NCBI GenBank assembly: GCA_022835495.1
Contig: BQOK01000001.1
Location: 558,001 to 622,000, forward strand
Origin: Oscillospiraceae bacterium
GTDB taxonomy: Bacteria > Bacillota > Clostridia > Oscillospirales > Ruminococcaceae
Reading direction: 5' to 3'
DNA length: 64,000 nucleotides
The translations under genes and the position numbers were made by a program. The notes below the pieces were generated by a model. The model had not been told where the DNA came from, ran no database searches, and saw nothing but the letters and a program-made list of their open reading frames with translations. Shown one piece after another: positions 23,600 through 32,105 of the stretch (position 1 is the first letter of the stretch; every line of letters begins with the position of its first letter).

Positions 23600-25366
23600 A
23601 TGGGGGCAGAGCTCTATTTTGTGAAACGCGATTTTGCGGCCATCCTGCCCTGCTTTGACCCGGAAATCACCTGGGTTGGCACAGGAAAAAATGAATGCGG
23701 CTGCGGAATGGAAGAGATCATCGCCCTTTTTGAGAAGGAGAAAACCGTTTACCCGGGCGCGTTCCGGTTGAGCCAGGAGAGGTATCGAACGCTGTTCAAC
23801 GATGGAAAAACAGCCTGTGTGTATGCGGAACTGACCGCCGCGCTGGACCCCCGCTGGGAAATGTTCGATGCATTCAGCCTGCGGTTCACCCTGCTGCTGG
23901 TCCACCGGGACGGGGACTGGCGCATCCTGCACGTGCACAACTCGATCCCCAGCCGCCGCCAGCAGGACGATTTTTTGTTCAACCAGCAGGCCGCCCGGGA
24001 ACAGTATGAGGCCATTTGCCAGAACCTTGCCCAGCGCAACAGCCAGGAGATGGAACGGCTGCGTTTTACGGACACGCTGACCGGCATCCCCAACATGGAG
24101 GGGTTTATATGCCAGGTGAAAGACACGCTGGCGCAGCACCCCGGCAAAAAATACGTTGTGGTGAAGTTTGGGATCAAGCGGTTCCGCTATATCAACCAGG
24201 CCTTCAGCTATGAATTCGGTGATCAGATCATGCAAAACGTGGCGCAGAATTTGCAAAGGATCTGCAGGAAGGGCGAGGTGTGCGGGCGGATCGAGCGGGA
24301 CAATTTTGCCATTTTGATGAATTTTACCAACGACAAAGCACTGGAAGAACGAATGGAACAGCTGCGCCTTGGGCTGCTGGACGAGAAATATCAAAAACAG
24401 CTGCAGTATCAGGTGGCTTTTTGCGCGGGTGTTTACAGGGTGAAGCCGGGCGGCCGCGAGGAAGTAAAGGATATGCTGGACAAAGCTTTGCTGGCCCAGC
24501 AGGCAGCGGCGCGGCTGGGGTGGGGCAGCCACTACGACTACTTTGACGAAGGAATGGAACAGGCGTTTTTTTACCAGCAGTCGCTGCTGGAACAAGCGCG
24601 GGCCGCGCTGGAAAAAGGCGAGTTCCAGCTTTACATCCAGCCCCAGGTGGACACCCTTACCGGCCAGCCAAAAGCGGGCGAGGCGCTGGTGCGCTGGCGC
24701 ACCGCAGACGGAAGGCTGATCCAGCCGGACCAGTTTATCCCCCTGTTCGAACAGAACGATTTAATTGTGGAGCTGGATTTCTACATGCTGGAAAAGCTGT
24801 GCCAGCAGCTGCAGAACTGGATGAAAAAGGGCATGGCCGTGGCCCCGATCTCGATCAACCAGTCGCGCAAGCATTTGCAGAGCAAGGATTACCTGGAGCG
24901 TTTTTGCGGGGTGGTGGACCGGTATGACATCCCGCATTGCAGCCTGGCGTTTGAGCTTACGGAAACGGCGTTCATAGAATATAACCAGCAGATGCTGGAT
25001 CTGGCCCGCAGCCTGCACCAGCGCGGGTTTCAGCTTGCTGTGGATGATTTTGGAACGGGCTATTCCTCGCTGAACTTTTTGAGCCTTGCCTCGGCGGATA
25101 TTCTTAAAATAGACCGAAGCCTGATTGCAGACTGCGGCAGCCCCCGGGGCGAGGTGATCCTGCGCAAGGTGATCGAGATGGCAAAGGAGACCAGGATGAT
25201 GTCGATCTGCGAGGGCGTGGAGAAAAAGGAGCAATGGGACTGCCTGAAAAGGCTGGGCTGTGATATGATCCAGGGGTTCTATTTTTATAAGCCCATGCCC
25301 GCCGCGGAGTTTGAAGCGAAGGTGCTTCGGGGGCCGGCGGGGGGCGCCGCGCGCAGGGCCGAGTGA
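23600..25366 (+). CDS. c-di-GMP phosphodiesterase-type protein: SnoaL-like, degenerate GGDEF and EAL domains, N-terminus lost
   Basis: 588 residues. Residues 1-115 look like a SnoaL/NTF2-like sensor domain (FDPEITWVGTGKNECGC, RFTLLLVHRDGDWRILHVHN). A GGDEF-like domain follows (about 150-315, FTDTLTGIPNMEGF), but the GGDEF signature reads RIERD, so cyclase activity is unlikely. The EAL domain (about 330-575) has GEALVRWR, ELTETAF and DDFGTGYSSLNFL with the metal-binding residues in place, suggesting hydrolysis of cyclic di-GMP to pGpG. No good ribosome binding site precedes the ATG, and the IS lies 28 bp upstream, so the true start was probably at 22239 and expression may be lost or altered. 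Confidence 0.8.
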   Translation: MGAELYFVKRDFAAILPCFDPEITWVGTGKNECGCGMEEIIALFEKEKTVYPGAFRLSQERYRTLFNDGKTACVYAELTAALDPRWEMFDAFSLRFTLLLVHRDGDWRILHVHNSIPSRRQQDDFLFNQQAAREQYEAICQNLAQRNSQEMERLRFTDTLTGIPNMEGFICQVKDTLAQHPGKKYVVVKFGIKRFRYINQAFSYEFGDQIMQNVAQNLQRICRKGEVCGRIERDNFAILMNFTNDKALEERMEQLRLGLLDEKYQKQLQYQVAFCAGVYRVKPGGREEVKDMLDKALLAQQAAARLGWGSHYDYFDEGMEQAFFYQQSLLEQARAALEKGEFQLYIQPQVDTLTGQPKAGEALVRWRTADGRLIQPDQFIPLFEQNDLIVELDFYMLEKLCQQLQNWMKKGMAVAPISINQSRKHLQSKDYLERFCGVVDRYDIPHCSLAFELTETAFIEYNQQMLDLARSLHQRGFQLAVDDFGTGYSSLNFLSLASADILKIDRSLIADCGSPRGEVILRKVIEMAKETRMMSICEGVEKKEQWDCLKRLGCDMIQGFYFYKPMPAAEFEAKVLRGPAGGAARRAE

Positions 25367-25406
25367 ACCAGGCGCGGCGGCAAACCGAACAAACTGAAGA
25401 GAAAGC

Positions 25407-25442
25407 AAAAAAGCCCGGGCGCTTGGCGCCGGGGCTTTTTTG
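25407..25442 (+). terminator. Rho-independent terminator after GGDEF/EAL gene
   Basis: GCCCGGGCGC and GCGCCGGGGC form a stem with one mismatch around TTG, flanked by A6 and T6, so it may work on both strands. It lies about 40 bp after the stop codon. The 195 bp between it and the recombinase gene hold no gene; a short stem GTGCGGC/GCCGCAC is present at about 25467-25485. Confidence 0.8.
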
Positions 25443-25637
25443 TAAACCAAAACCGCATGTTGGAGGTGCGGCACAGCGCCGCACAAGGGCCAAAGCTGTT
25501 TTACAACGAACGATTGGTGAAGAAAAGCGAGTGTTTGGTTCCGAACGGCTTGAAGAACCGCAGTTCGTTTTTTAAACTATCCTTGAGCGGGACGAAAAAA
25601 GTCGAAAAATGGGGCCTGCCCGCAAAAAGGTGGAAAA

Positions 25638-26495
25638 ATGATGGAAACACGAATTTTAAGCGCGGCGGCACTGGAAGAATTTCGGGGCTGCTTGCTGCGC
25701 CAGGAGCGCGGCACACGCACCGTTGAAAAATACCTGAGGGATGCGCAGGCCTTTTATTCCTTTTTGCCGGAGGGAAAGCAGGTGGACAAGGAGGCGGTGA
25801 TCCGTTATAAAGCGTATCTGACGGAAACATACAAAGCGGCAAGCACAAATTCGATGCTGGTGGCGATCAACCGCCTTTTGGGCTTTTTGGGGTGGCAGGA
25901 CTGCCAGGTAAAGCTGCTGCGCATACAGCGCGCCAATTTCCGCGAAGCGAAAAAGGAACTTACCAAAACGGAATATCAACAGCTGCTTTCGGCGGCCTGC
26001 CGCAAAAAAAATGAAAGGCTGTGTTTGCTGATGCAGACCCTGTGCAGCACGGGCCTGCGGGTGAGCGAACACCGGTTTGTAACGGCGGAGGCACTGCGCT
26101 GCGGCACAGCACGGGTGCGCAACAAGGGCAAGGAACGGATCGTGCTTTTGCCCCCGGAGCTGGTAACGCGGCTGCTGGCTTACTGCAAAAGCAAAGGAGT
26201 GGATTCAGGGGCGGTGTTCGTAACCCGGAGCGGCCGGCCGATGGAACGCACCAACATTTGGGCGGACATGAAGCGGCTGTGTGCGGAGGCGGGTGTGGAA
26301 CCCGGGAAAGTATACCCCCACAACCTGCGCCACCTGTTTGCGCTTACGTATTATAGACAGCAGGGGGATGTGATCGGGCTTGCCGATGTTCTGGGCCATT
26401 CCAGCGTTGAGACCACCCGCATTTACACCACCACGAGCGGCGAGGAACAAAAACGCCGCGTTGCAGGGTTGGGGCTGGTGGGCCACAGCATTTGA
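25638..26495 (+). CDS. Tyrosine recombinase (phage integrase family)
   Basis: 285 residues; AAGGTGG precedes two adjacent ATGs. N-terminal SAM-like core-binding domain (about 10-95, TRTVEKYLRDAQAFYSFLPE), then the catalytic domain with the full set of active residues: Arg in STGLRVSE, Lys in NKGKERIVLL, His-x-x-Arg in PHNLRHLFA, His in LGHSSVETT and the Tyr nucleophile in TRIYTTTSG. Length and the lack of an arm-binding domain suit a stand-alone XerC/D-like or phase-switch recombinase rather than a large phage integrase. No phage or conjugative genes lie beside it. Its target is unknown. Confidence 0.9.
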   Translation: MMETRILSAAALEEFRGCLLRQERGTRTVEKYLRDAQAFYSFLPEGKQVDKEAVIRYKAYLTETYKAASTNSMLVAINRLLGFLGWQDCQVKLLRIQRANFREAKKELTKTEYQQLLSAACRKKNERLCLLMQTLCSTGLRVSEHRFVTAEALRCGTARVRNKGKERIVLLPPELVTRLLAYCKSKGVDSGAVFVTRSGRPMERTNIWADMKRLCAEAGVEPGKVYPHNLRHLFALTYYRQQGDVIGLADVLGHSSVETTRIYTTTSGEEQKRRVAGLGLVGHSI

Positions 26496-26529
26496 CAGGG
26501 TTTTGTTTAAAGGCATGAAGGAACAGGAA

Positions 26530-26565
26530 GATGCCCCGGGCTGTATAGCCCGGGGCATCTTTTTT
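26530..26565 (+). terminator. Rho-independent terminator after recombinase gene
   Basis: Perfect 12-bp stem GATGCCCCGGGC/GCCCGGGGCATC with loop TGTATA, followed by six T. It closes the recombinase gene and lies about 30 bp from the end of the opposing phosphoribosyltransferase gene. Confidence 0.92.
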
Positions 26566-26595
26566 GCAGGTTGGAGGAACCCCCGCCGGCGCGGC

Positions 26596-27138
26596 TTATT
26601 GCACAAACAGGGGGAGCGGTTCCAGAAAAAGGATGTCGGCCCGGTGGGCGGCATCGCCCTCGGCCAGGATCGCGGCTTTGGCCACGACCTGCGCGCCGGC
26701 CTTTTCGGCCAGGCGCTCGATGGCGCCCAGGCTTTCGCCGGTGCTGATCACGTCGTCCACAATGGCCACGCGCTTGCCGCGGATGGCCAGCGCGTCCTTG
26801 CCGTCCAGGCAGAGGGTCTGGGGCTTCTGGGTGGTGATGGAGGTCACCTCGTCGACCAGGGGCTGGGCCATGTAGGGCTTTACGCTCTTGCGGGCCACAA
26901 TGTAATAGGGCAGGCCCAAAAGGCGGCTGAGCTCGTGCACCAGAGGGATACCCTTTGCCTCGGCGGTGAGGAGATAATCCACCGGCGGCAGCTTGGGGGC
27001 GAGGGCCTGGGCGGCGGCCGTTACCAGTTCCTGGTCGCCCAGGATCACAAAGCTTGCAATGGCCAGCTCCGGCGTGAGCTGGATGATGGGAAGCTGGCGC
27101 ACGACGCCGGCCACGTGAAGTTCATAGCATTCAGACAT
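26596..27138 (-). CDS. Purine-type phosphoribosyltransferase (adenine PRT-like)
   Basis: 180 residues. ATG 27138 is chosen because AAAGGAGCG lies just upstream; the frame stays open further upstream without a site. The PRPP-binding loop RVAIVDDVISTGESLGAIE is clear, and VDYLLTAEAKGIPLVHEL with LPYYIVARKSVKPYM matches the apt/xpt-type fold. Such enzymes convert a purine base plus PRPP to the nucleotide in the cytosol. It is 43 bp downstream of a nucleobase-type permease gene on the same strand, which points to a purine salvage pair. Exact base specificity cannot be told. Confidence 0.82.
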   Translation of the reverse strand: MSECYELHVAGVVRQLPIIQLTPELAIASFVILGDQELVTAAAQALAPKLPPVDYLLTAEAKGIPLVHELSRLLGLPYYIVARKSVKPYMAQPLVDEVTSITTQKPQTLCLDGKDALAIRGKRVAIVDDVISTGESLGAIERLAEKAGAQVVAKAAILAEGDAAHRADILFLEPLPLFVQ

Positions 27139-27181
27139 AAAAAACGCTCCTTTTACTGAATCGAATGGATGTACAGGGCGG

Positions 27182-28261
27182 TCACAGGCCGAGCCCGAAG
27201 CCGAACAGGACCTTGAGCAGGATGCCGGCCAGCATGCCCACAAAGGGGTCCACAAAGGCGGTGACGCCCATGGTGACCCCGGCCACGAGGGGATCGCCGG
27301 GGTTCGCGCCCGAGAAGGCGATTGCAGCGTCGCCGGGGATGGTGACCACCGCGCCCAGGATCAAAAGGAAACCGGCAATGCTTTGGCTGGGAACGAATTT
27401 GCCGATCTTCGGCAGGAGGCCGAAGAAAAGGATCGCGGCCATGATGATCATCATGAGCACGCCCGCGCCCACCGGGTGGGGGGCCGAGCCGGTGGCCGAG
27501 ATGATCGCCTCCACAGGGGCGCCGCCGAACAGGGCGCTGACCGCGTCGGCCAGGCCGGAATAGATGGTGAGATGGTCCACGTTCTGGGCCGCGCCCGCCA
27601 TGCTGCCGGTGATGTTGCCGAAGGCGATGTTGGCGCCGATGGTCAGGCAGGCCAGCGCCAGCGCGCCGCGCAGCACGGTGAGATTGAAGACGGGCTTTTG
27701 CAGGACCAGCCTGGCCATCTTTTCGCCGTGGCCCACGCCGCCGCCAATGTCCTGCTTTGCCAGCTTTGCCGCAACGCTGGCCGCCACCAGGCTGAGAACG
27801 ATGGTGTACACCAGATTGTGCCCCAGGAAAAAGTACACCAAAAACGCGACCGCAATGGAGACCCCGCCCACCAGGGCGTTTTCCTTCAGCATGCCCAGGC
27901 TCAGCTTGGTGAGCACCAGGCCGACGCCGGCCATCATGGCGTGCAGAACCACGTCGCCGGCGAAGTTTGTGATGACGGTCAACAGGCCGCAGGCACCCAG
28001 CACCGCCATGGTGATGCCGGCAAAGAGCACCATGGACAGCCGCTCGCGCATGTTCTTGCCCATGGTGCCCGCCATGACCACGGTTTCGGCCTGGAACGAG
28101 ATGGGCGCCACGCTGCCCAGGGCGGCGCACCCGGCGGCGCCCACCAAAAAGCCCAGCGCTGTGGGCACCGACGCAAAGCCCAGGCTCATTGCCAAAAGGC
28201 CCTGGGGGATGCCGTTCAGCACAACACCGATGGCCGCCAGAAGATCCTGCAAAAATTCCAT
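27182..28261 (-). CDS. NCS2-like nucleobase permease
   Basis: 359 residues, almost wholly hydrophobic with about 11-12 membrane segments. Landmarks include ISFQAETVVMAGTMGKN, GNITGSMAGAAQNVDHL and a C-terminal ILFFGLLPKIGKFVPSQSIA typical of xanthine/uracil/purine permeases. AGGGG precedes the ATG. With the phosphoribosyltransferase downstream it probably imports a purine base that is then trapped as nucleotide. I looked for a purine riboswitch in the 264 bp upstream and did not see one. Confidence 0.72.
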   Translation of the reverse strand: MEFLQDLLAAIGVVLNGIPQGLLAMSLGFASVPTALGFLVGAAGCAALGSVAPISFQAETVVMAGTMGKNMRERLSMVLFAGITMAVLGACGLLTVITNFAGDVVLHAMMAGVGLVLTKLSLGMLKENALVGGVSIAVAFLVYFFLGHNLVYTIVLSLVAASVAAKLAKQDIGGGVGHGEKMARLVLQKPVFNLTVLRGALALACLTIGANIAFGNITGSMAGAAQNVDHLTIYSGLADAVSALFGGAPVEAIISATGSAPHPVGAGVLMMIIMAAILFFGLLPKIGKFVPSQSIAGFLLILGAVVTIPGDAAIAFSGANPGDPLVAGVTMGVTAFVDPFVGMLAGILLKVLFGFGLGL

Positions 28262-28481
28262 ACAAAGCTACCCCTTTTCTTCTTCTGTGATTTTTGATCG
28301 CTCCTCAGAACAAACAAGATGATTGTACCATACGCCGGCCGCCTTTTCAAACCCTAGCGCGGGGGCACAGGGCGCCGGAAGGATCGCGCAAAAGCGGGCC
28401 TGTTGGGGGAAAAAGAGGGAAAAAGGTAAAAGTGCCACGCGCATGCGGCCGGAAGTGACATACTTTTGTGCGTTTGCACGG

Positions 28482-28511
28482 TTGCAAAGCATTGTGGTTT
28501 TGTGGTACAAT
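28482..28511 (+). promoter_or_regulatory. Predicted promoter of the tRNA pair
   Basis: TTGCAA (28482-28487), 18-bp spacer and TACAAT (28506-28511), about 15 bp before the tRNA-Gly gene. Bases 28262-28481 show no gene. Confidence 0.6.
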
Positions 28512-28525
28512 AACTGTCGTTCCGT

Positions 28526-28601
28526 GCGGCTTTAGCTCATCTGGTAGAGCGCCACCTTGCCAAGGTGGAGGTAGCGAGTTCGAGCCTCGTAAGCCGCTCC
28601 A
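28526..28601 (+). tRNA. tRNA-Gly (GCC)
   Basis: 76 bases with CCA encoded. Acceptor arms GCGGCTT and AAGCCGC pair fully; the anticodon arm CCACC/GGTGG presents GCC at 28559-28561, and the T arm carries GTTCGAG. It lies 3 bp before tRNA-Phe in one transcript. Confidence 0.96.
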
Positions 28602-28604
28602 TGC

Positions 28605-28680
28605 GCCTCTGTAGCTCAGTTGGTAGAGCAGGGGACTGAAAATCCCCGTGTCATTGGTTCGATTCCGATCGGAGGCACCA
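28605..28680 (+). tRNA. tRNA-Phe (GAA)
   Basis: 76 bases with CCA encoded. Acceptor GCCTCTG pairs with CGGAGGC (one G-T pair); the anticodon arm GGGGA/TCCCC presents GAA at 28638-28640; the T arm has GGTTCGATTCC. It shares the transcript and terminator with tRNA-Gly. Confidence 0.96.
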
Positions 28681-28684
28681 CGGC

Positions 28685-28721
28685 AAAAACGCCCGGGCTT
28701 ATTGCAGGCCCGGGCGTTTTT
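28685..28721 (+). terminator. Terminator of tRNA operon
   Basis: AAAAACGCCCGGGC and GCCCGGGCGTTTTT form a perfect stem with a 9-base loop directly after tRNA-Phe. Confidence 0.93.
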
Positions 28722-28768
28722 GCAACGTTTTAAAAGGCTCAAAACGATTGTTTGCGGGGGGCGCGCGT

Positions 28769-29299
28769 ATGCTTTGTTATCGGAGTTTAAAGGAAGAGGA
28801 GATCTGCGGGGAACTGTTTAAAGAGTTCGTGCGCCGCCAGGTCGTGACAAAATGCCGGCGCAGGGAGAACGGCGAATGGGTCATCCGGGACGCCCCCTTT
28901 GTGGACGACTGGAGCGAGGCGGACTACCGGATCCTGCTCTCCTGCCTGAAAAATACCGCCCGCACGGGTGGGCTTGTGTACGCCGCCTTTTATAAGGAAG
29001 CGCTGAAGGGCTTTGTTTCGGTGGAGCCTGGCTTGTTTGGCGGGGAACAAAAATATCTGGATCTGACCAGCCTGCATGTGTCTGAGGAGCTGCGGGGCAG
29101 GGGGATCGGGGCTTCGCTGTTTCTGGCGGCAAAAGAATGGGCCCGAAAGAACGGAGCGGGGAAATTGTATATTTCTGCCCATTCCGCCGTTGAAAGCCAG
29201 GCGTTTTACAAAAAAATGGGATGCGTGGAGGCACAGGTGTATTCCCGGCGCCATGTGGATGCAGAACCGTATGACTGCCAGCTGGAATGTAAATTGTGA
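28769..29299 (+). CDS. GNAT-family N-acetyltransferase
   Basis: 176 residues from ATG 28769; a TTG at 28748 in frame is less likely because a G-rich site lies just before the ATG. The acetyl-CoA-binding motif A is clear: LDLTSLHVSEELRGRGIGAS (Q/R-x-x-G-x-G/A type), then LFLAAKEWARKNGAGKLYIS and SAVESQAFYKKMGC near the end. It transfers an acetyl group from acetyl-CoA to an amine of unknown identity. It stands alone between the tRNA terminator and the glyS promoter. Confidence 0.85.
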   Translation: MLCYRSLKEEEICGELFKEFVRRQVVTKCRRRENGEWVIRDAPFVDDWSEADYRILLSCLKNTARTGGLVYAAFYKEALKGFVSVEPGLFGGEQKYLDLTSLHVSEELRGRGIGASLFLAAKEWARKNGAGKLYISAHSAVESQAFYKKMGCVEAQVYSRRHVDAEPYDCQLECKL

Positions 29300-29337
29300 G
29301 CGCGGGGCGAAAAATGCGGTGAATCACCCGTTGATGC

Positions 29338-29366
29338 TTGACGAACCGGGCGCGGGGCCGTAAGAT
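29338..29366 (+). promoter_or_regulatory. Predicted sigma-A promoter of glyS
   Basis: TTGACG (29338-29343), 17-bp spacer, TAAGAT (29361-29366), leaving a leader of about 50 bases. There is no room or sequence for a T-box. Confidence 0.75.
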
Positions 29367-29423
29367 AGGAAAAGACCAAATAACTGCGGGGCAGCCAGCG
29401 TCGCAGAAAAAGGAGAAGGAAAC

Positions 29424-30833
29424 ATGAACAATCGAGAAAAAAGCTTTGACACCATCGTGGCACTGTGCAAGAACCGGGGGTTCGTATACCCGGGCAGCGA
29501 GATCTACGGCGGCCTTGCCAACAGCTGGGACTACGGGCCGCTGGGCGTGGAGTTCAAGAACAACGTGAAAAAGGCGTGGCTGAAAAAGTTTGTGCAGGAG
29601 AGCCCCACCAACGTTGGGCTGGACGCCGCCATCATCATGAACCCGGAGACCTGGATCACCACCGGCCATGTGGCGGGCTTTTCGGACCCGCTGCTGGACT
29701 GCAAGGCCTGCAAGGCGCGGCACCGGGCGGACAAGCTGATCGGCGACGCGCACCCGGATGTGAACGCCGACGCCATGAGCTTTGAAGAGATGGACGCCTT
29801 TATTGCCGGGCATGAGGACGTGGTGTGCCCGGTGTGCGGCAAACACGACTTTACCCCCATCCGCAAGTTTAACCTGATGTTCAAGACCGCCATCGGCGTG
29901 ACCGAGGATTCCTCCTCCACCTGCTACCTGCGGCCCGAGACCGCGCAGGGTATTTTTGTGAATTTTGCCAACATCCAGCGCACTACCCGCCGCAAGCTGC
30001 CCTTCGGCGTGTGCCAGGTGGGCAAGGCCTTCCGCAATGAGATCACCCCGGGCAACTTTACCTTCCGCACCCGCGAGTTCGAGCAGATGGAGTGCGAGTT
30101 CTTCTGCAAGCCCGGCACGGATCTGGAGTGGTTCGCCTACTGGAAGGACTACTGCAAAAACTGGCTGCTGAGCCTGGGCATTCGGCAGGAGAACCTGCGC
30201 CTGCGGGACCACGACCCCGCCGAGCTGGCCTTTTACTCCCGCGCCACCACCGACATCGAGTATGCCTTCCCGTTCACCGAGTGGGGCGAATTGTGGGGCA
30301 TTGCCGACCGCACCGATTACGACCTGGGCCGCCACCAGGAGGCCAGCGGCAAGAGCCTGGAATACTTTGACCCGGAAACGAACGAGCACTACATCCCCTA
30401 CGTGATCGAGCCCAGCCTCGGCGCCGACCGGGTGGCCCTGGCGTTTTTGTGCGAGGCCTACGACGAGGAGATCGTGGACGAGGCCAAGAACGACAAGCGG
30501 GTGGTGCTGCGGCTGCACCCGGCGCTGGCGCCCTACAAGGCGGCGGTGCTGCCCCTTTCGAAAAAATTGGGCGAGGCGGCCCGGCCCATCTGGCAGGAGC
30601 TGGCCAAATACTTTATGGTGGATTACGACGAGGCGGGCTCCATCGGCAAGCGCTACCGCCGGCAGGACGAGATCGGCACCCCGCTGTGCATCACCGTGGA
30701 CTTCGACACCTTTGGCGACGGCGAGAAGGCGGGCGACGGCTGCGTGACCATCCGCGACCGCGACACCATGGAACAGGTGCGCCTGCCCATCGGCGAGGTG
30801 AAGGCCTACATCGAAAAGAAGATCGAGTTTTAA
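29424..30833 (+). CDS. glyS: Glycyl-tRNA synthetase, single-chain type
   Basis: 469 residues, full length for the alpha2 class II glycyl-tRNA synthetase. It joins glycine to tRNA-Gly with ATP in the cytosol. Landmarks: [31 protein letters not shown] near the start, a zinc-type Cys pair region ([18 protein letters not shown]), [16 protein letters not shown] and [17 protein letters not shown] as class II motif 2, [14 protein letters not shown] as motif 3, and a C-terminal anticodon-binding domain (from about 370). AAAGGAGAAGG precedes the ATG. A tRNA-Gly gene is encoded about 0.9 kb upstream. Confidence 0.97.
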   Translation: MNNREKSFDTIVALCKNRGFVYPGSEIYGGLANSWDYGPLGVEFKNNVKKAWLKKFVQESPTNVGLDAAIIMNPETWITTGHVAGFSDPLLDCKACKARHRADKLIGDAHPDVNADAMSFEEMDAFIAGHEDVVCPVCGKHDFTPIRKFNLMFKTAIGVTEDSSSTCYLRPETAQGIFVNFANIQRTTRRKLPFGVCQVGKAFRNEITPGNFTFRTREFEQMECEFFCKPGTDLEWFAYWKDYCKNWLLSLGIRQENLRLRDHDPAELAFYSRATTDIEYAFPFTEWGELWGIADRTDYDLGRHQEASGKSLEYFDPETNEHYIPYVIEPSLGADRVALAFLCEAYDEEIVDEAKNDKRVVLRLHPALAPYKAAVLPLSKKLGEAARPIWQELAKYFMVDYDEAGSIGKRYRRQDEIGTPLCITVDFDTFGDGEKAGDGCVTIRDRDTMEQVRLPIGEVKAYIEKKIEF

Positions 30834-30845
30834 ACCTTTGAAAGA

Positions 30846-30881
30846 GCCCGCCGTGCAGCCTGTGCGCCCGGCGGGCCTTTT
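30846..30881 (+). terminator. Terminator after glyS
   Basis: GCCCGCCG and CGGCGGGC pair around a 15-base loop and are followed by CTTTTG. Confidence 0.75.
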
Positions 30882-30911
30882 GATTGCGCTTTTCAGGGAG
30901 GATAGGAGAGC

Positions 30912-31271
30912 ATGTTCATCATCCGCGAGATCTTGATCCTGTTCGGCGTGTGCCTGGCGGCCACAGCGGTGAGCGCGGCGCTGCCGGTGGCGGTGCCGGC
31001 CAGTGTGCTGGCCATGGTGCTGCTTTTGGCCCTGCTGGGGCTGAAGCTGCTGCGCGAGGAATCGGTGAAGGGCCTTTGCGACGGCCTGCAGAAAAACATG
31101 GCGTTTTTGTTTTTGCCCGCGGGGGTGGGCATGCTGGAAGAGCTGGAGGTGTTCCGCGCCAGCGGCCTTGCCCTGCTGGCCGTGTGCGCGGCGGGCACCC
31201 TTTTGACCTTTGCGGCCGCCGCGCTGACCGTGAAGGCCGTGCTGGCGCTGCAGAGGAGGGCAAAGCGATGA
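30912..31271 (+). CDS. lrgA: LrgA/CidA holin-like membrane protein
   Basis: 119 residues with four hydrophobic segments (IIREILILFGVCLAATAVSA, VPASVLAMVLLLALLGLKLL, MAFLFLPAGVGMLEEL, LALLAVCAAGTLLTFAAAAL). The VPASVLAM and FLFLPAGVGMLE sequences are family signatures. LrgA/CidA proteins act in the membrane with LrgB/CidB, described in autolysis control and in transport of small carboxylates. GGGAGGATAGGAG precedes the ATG, and its stop overlaps the lrgB start. Confidence 0.9.
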   Translation: MFIIREILILFGVCLAATAVSAALPVAVPASVLAMVLLLALLGLKLLREESVKGLCDGLQKNMAFLFLPAGVGMLEELEVFRASGLALLAVCAAGTLLTFAAAALTVKAVLALQRRAKR

Positions 31272-31951
31272 AGGAAACCCTGTGCAGCAACGCGCTGTTC
31301 GGCATTGTGCTGTGCGCCGCCGCGTGGCAGGCGGGCGTGTGGGTGAACAAAAAGCTCAGGACCCCGCTGGCGCACCCGCTGCTGGTGGGAATCGTGCTGG
31401 CGGCGGGCTTTTTAACGGTGTTTGACATTCCGCTGGCCTGGTTCCAGCAGGGCGGGCAGATCATCAACCTGCTGCTGGCGCCCGCGACGGCGGCGCTGGG
31501 GCTTTCGGTCTGGCGGCAGCGGGCGGTGCTGCGGCAGAACTTTTGGCCGGTGGTGCTGGGCTGCGCCGCGGGCAGCGCGGTGAACGCGCTTGCGGTGAAC
31601 GGGCTGTGCCGCCTGCTGGCGCTGGACGCGGCGCTGACCAAAAGCCTTTTGCCCCGCAGCGTGACCACCCCCATTGCGGTGGCGCTGAGCGAACAGGGGG
31701 GCGGGCTGCCCCCGGTGACCACGATCTGTGTGCTGTTCACCGGCATTCTGGGCGCGGTGGCCGCGCCCTTTCTGGTGCGGCTGTTCCGGCTGGAAACCGA
31801 GCCGGTGGCGGCGGGGGTGGCCATTGGCACGTCCAGCCACGCGATCGGTACCACCGCGGCCCTGCAGCTGGGCGAGGTGCAGGGCGCAATGAGCAGCGTT
31901 TCCATTGGGGTGGCGGGGCTGCTGACCGCGCTGCTGGCGCTGGTTTGGTAG
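31268..31951 (+). CDS. lrgB: LrgB/CidB membrane protein
   Basis: 227 residues from ATG 31268, which overlaps the lrgA stop as ATGA; a longer frame upstream is only the lrgA shadow. Several hydrophobic segments and family signatures PLLVGIVLAAGFL, NLLLAPATAALGLSVWRQR, KSLLPRSVTTPIAVALSEQ and GVAIGTSSHAIGTTAALQLG identify LrgB. It forms a functional pair with LrgA; the two genes are translationally coupled. There is no adjacent LytSR two-component system in the window, which usually controls this pair. Confidence 0.92.
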   Translation: MKETLCSNALFGIVLCAAAWQAGVWVNKKLRTPLAHPLLVGIVLAAGFLTVFDIPLAWFQQGGQIINLLLAPATAALGLSVWRQRAVLRQNFWPVVLGCAAGSAVNALAVNGLCRLLALDAALTKSLLPRSVTTPIAVALSEQGGGLPPVTTICVLFTGILGAVAAPFLVRLFRLETEPVAAGVAIGTSSHAIGTTAALQLGEVQGAMSSVSIGVAGLLTALLALVW

Positions 31952-32036
31952 CGGGGCTTTGGGGGCCGCGGCCCGGCCGGAAACAAAAAATGAAACTCAA
32001 CTGCGCCTGAACTGCTGGTTTCCCTGGCTCGACTTG

Positions 32037-32073
32037 CGGTCGGTTGAGCCGACCGATGCGGGAATGCTACGAT
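32037..32073 (+). promoter_or_regulatory. Predicted promoter with overlapping palindrome, upstream of XRE gene
   Basis: Palindrome CGGTCGG/CCGACCG around TTGAG (32037-32055) overlaps a possible -35 box TTGAGC (32044-32049); TACGAT (32068-32073) lies 18 bp on. The layout suits an operator bound by the regulator encoded at 32106. Confidence 0.55.
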
Positions 32074-32105
32074 GGAGCCATCAAAACCAGAGGAGGAACA
32101 ATAAC

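Noticed and set aside
28262-28481. Purine riboswitch upstream of the permease gene
   Set aside because: I looked for the conserved core and paired loops on the minus strand and found none.
29300-29423. T-box leader for glyS
   Set aside because: The transcribed leader is only about 50 bases and lacks the T-box sequence and terminator.
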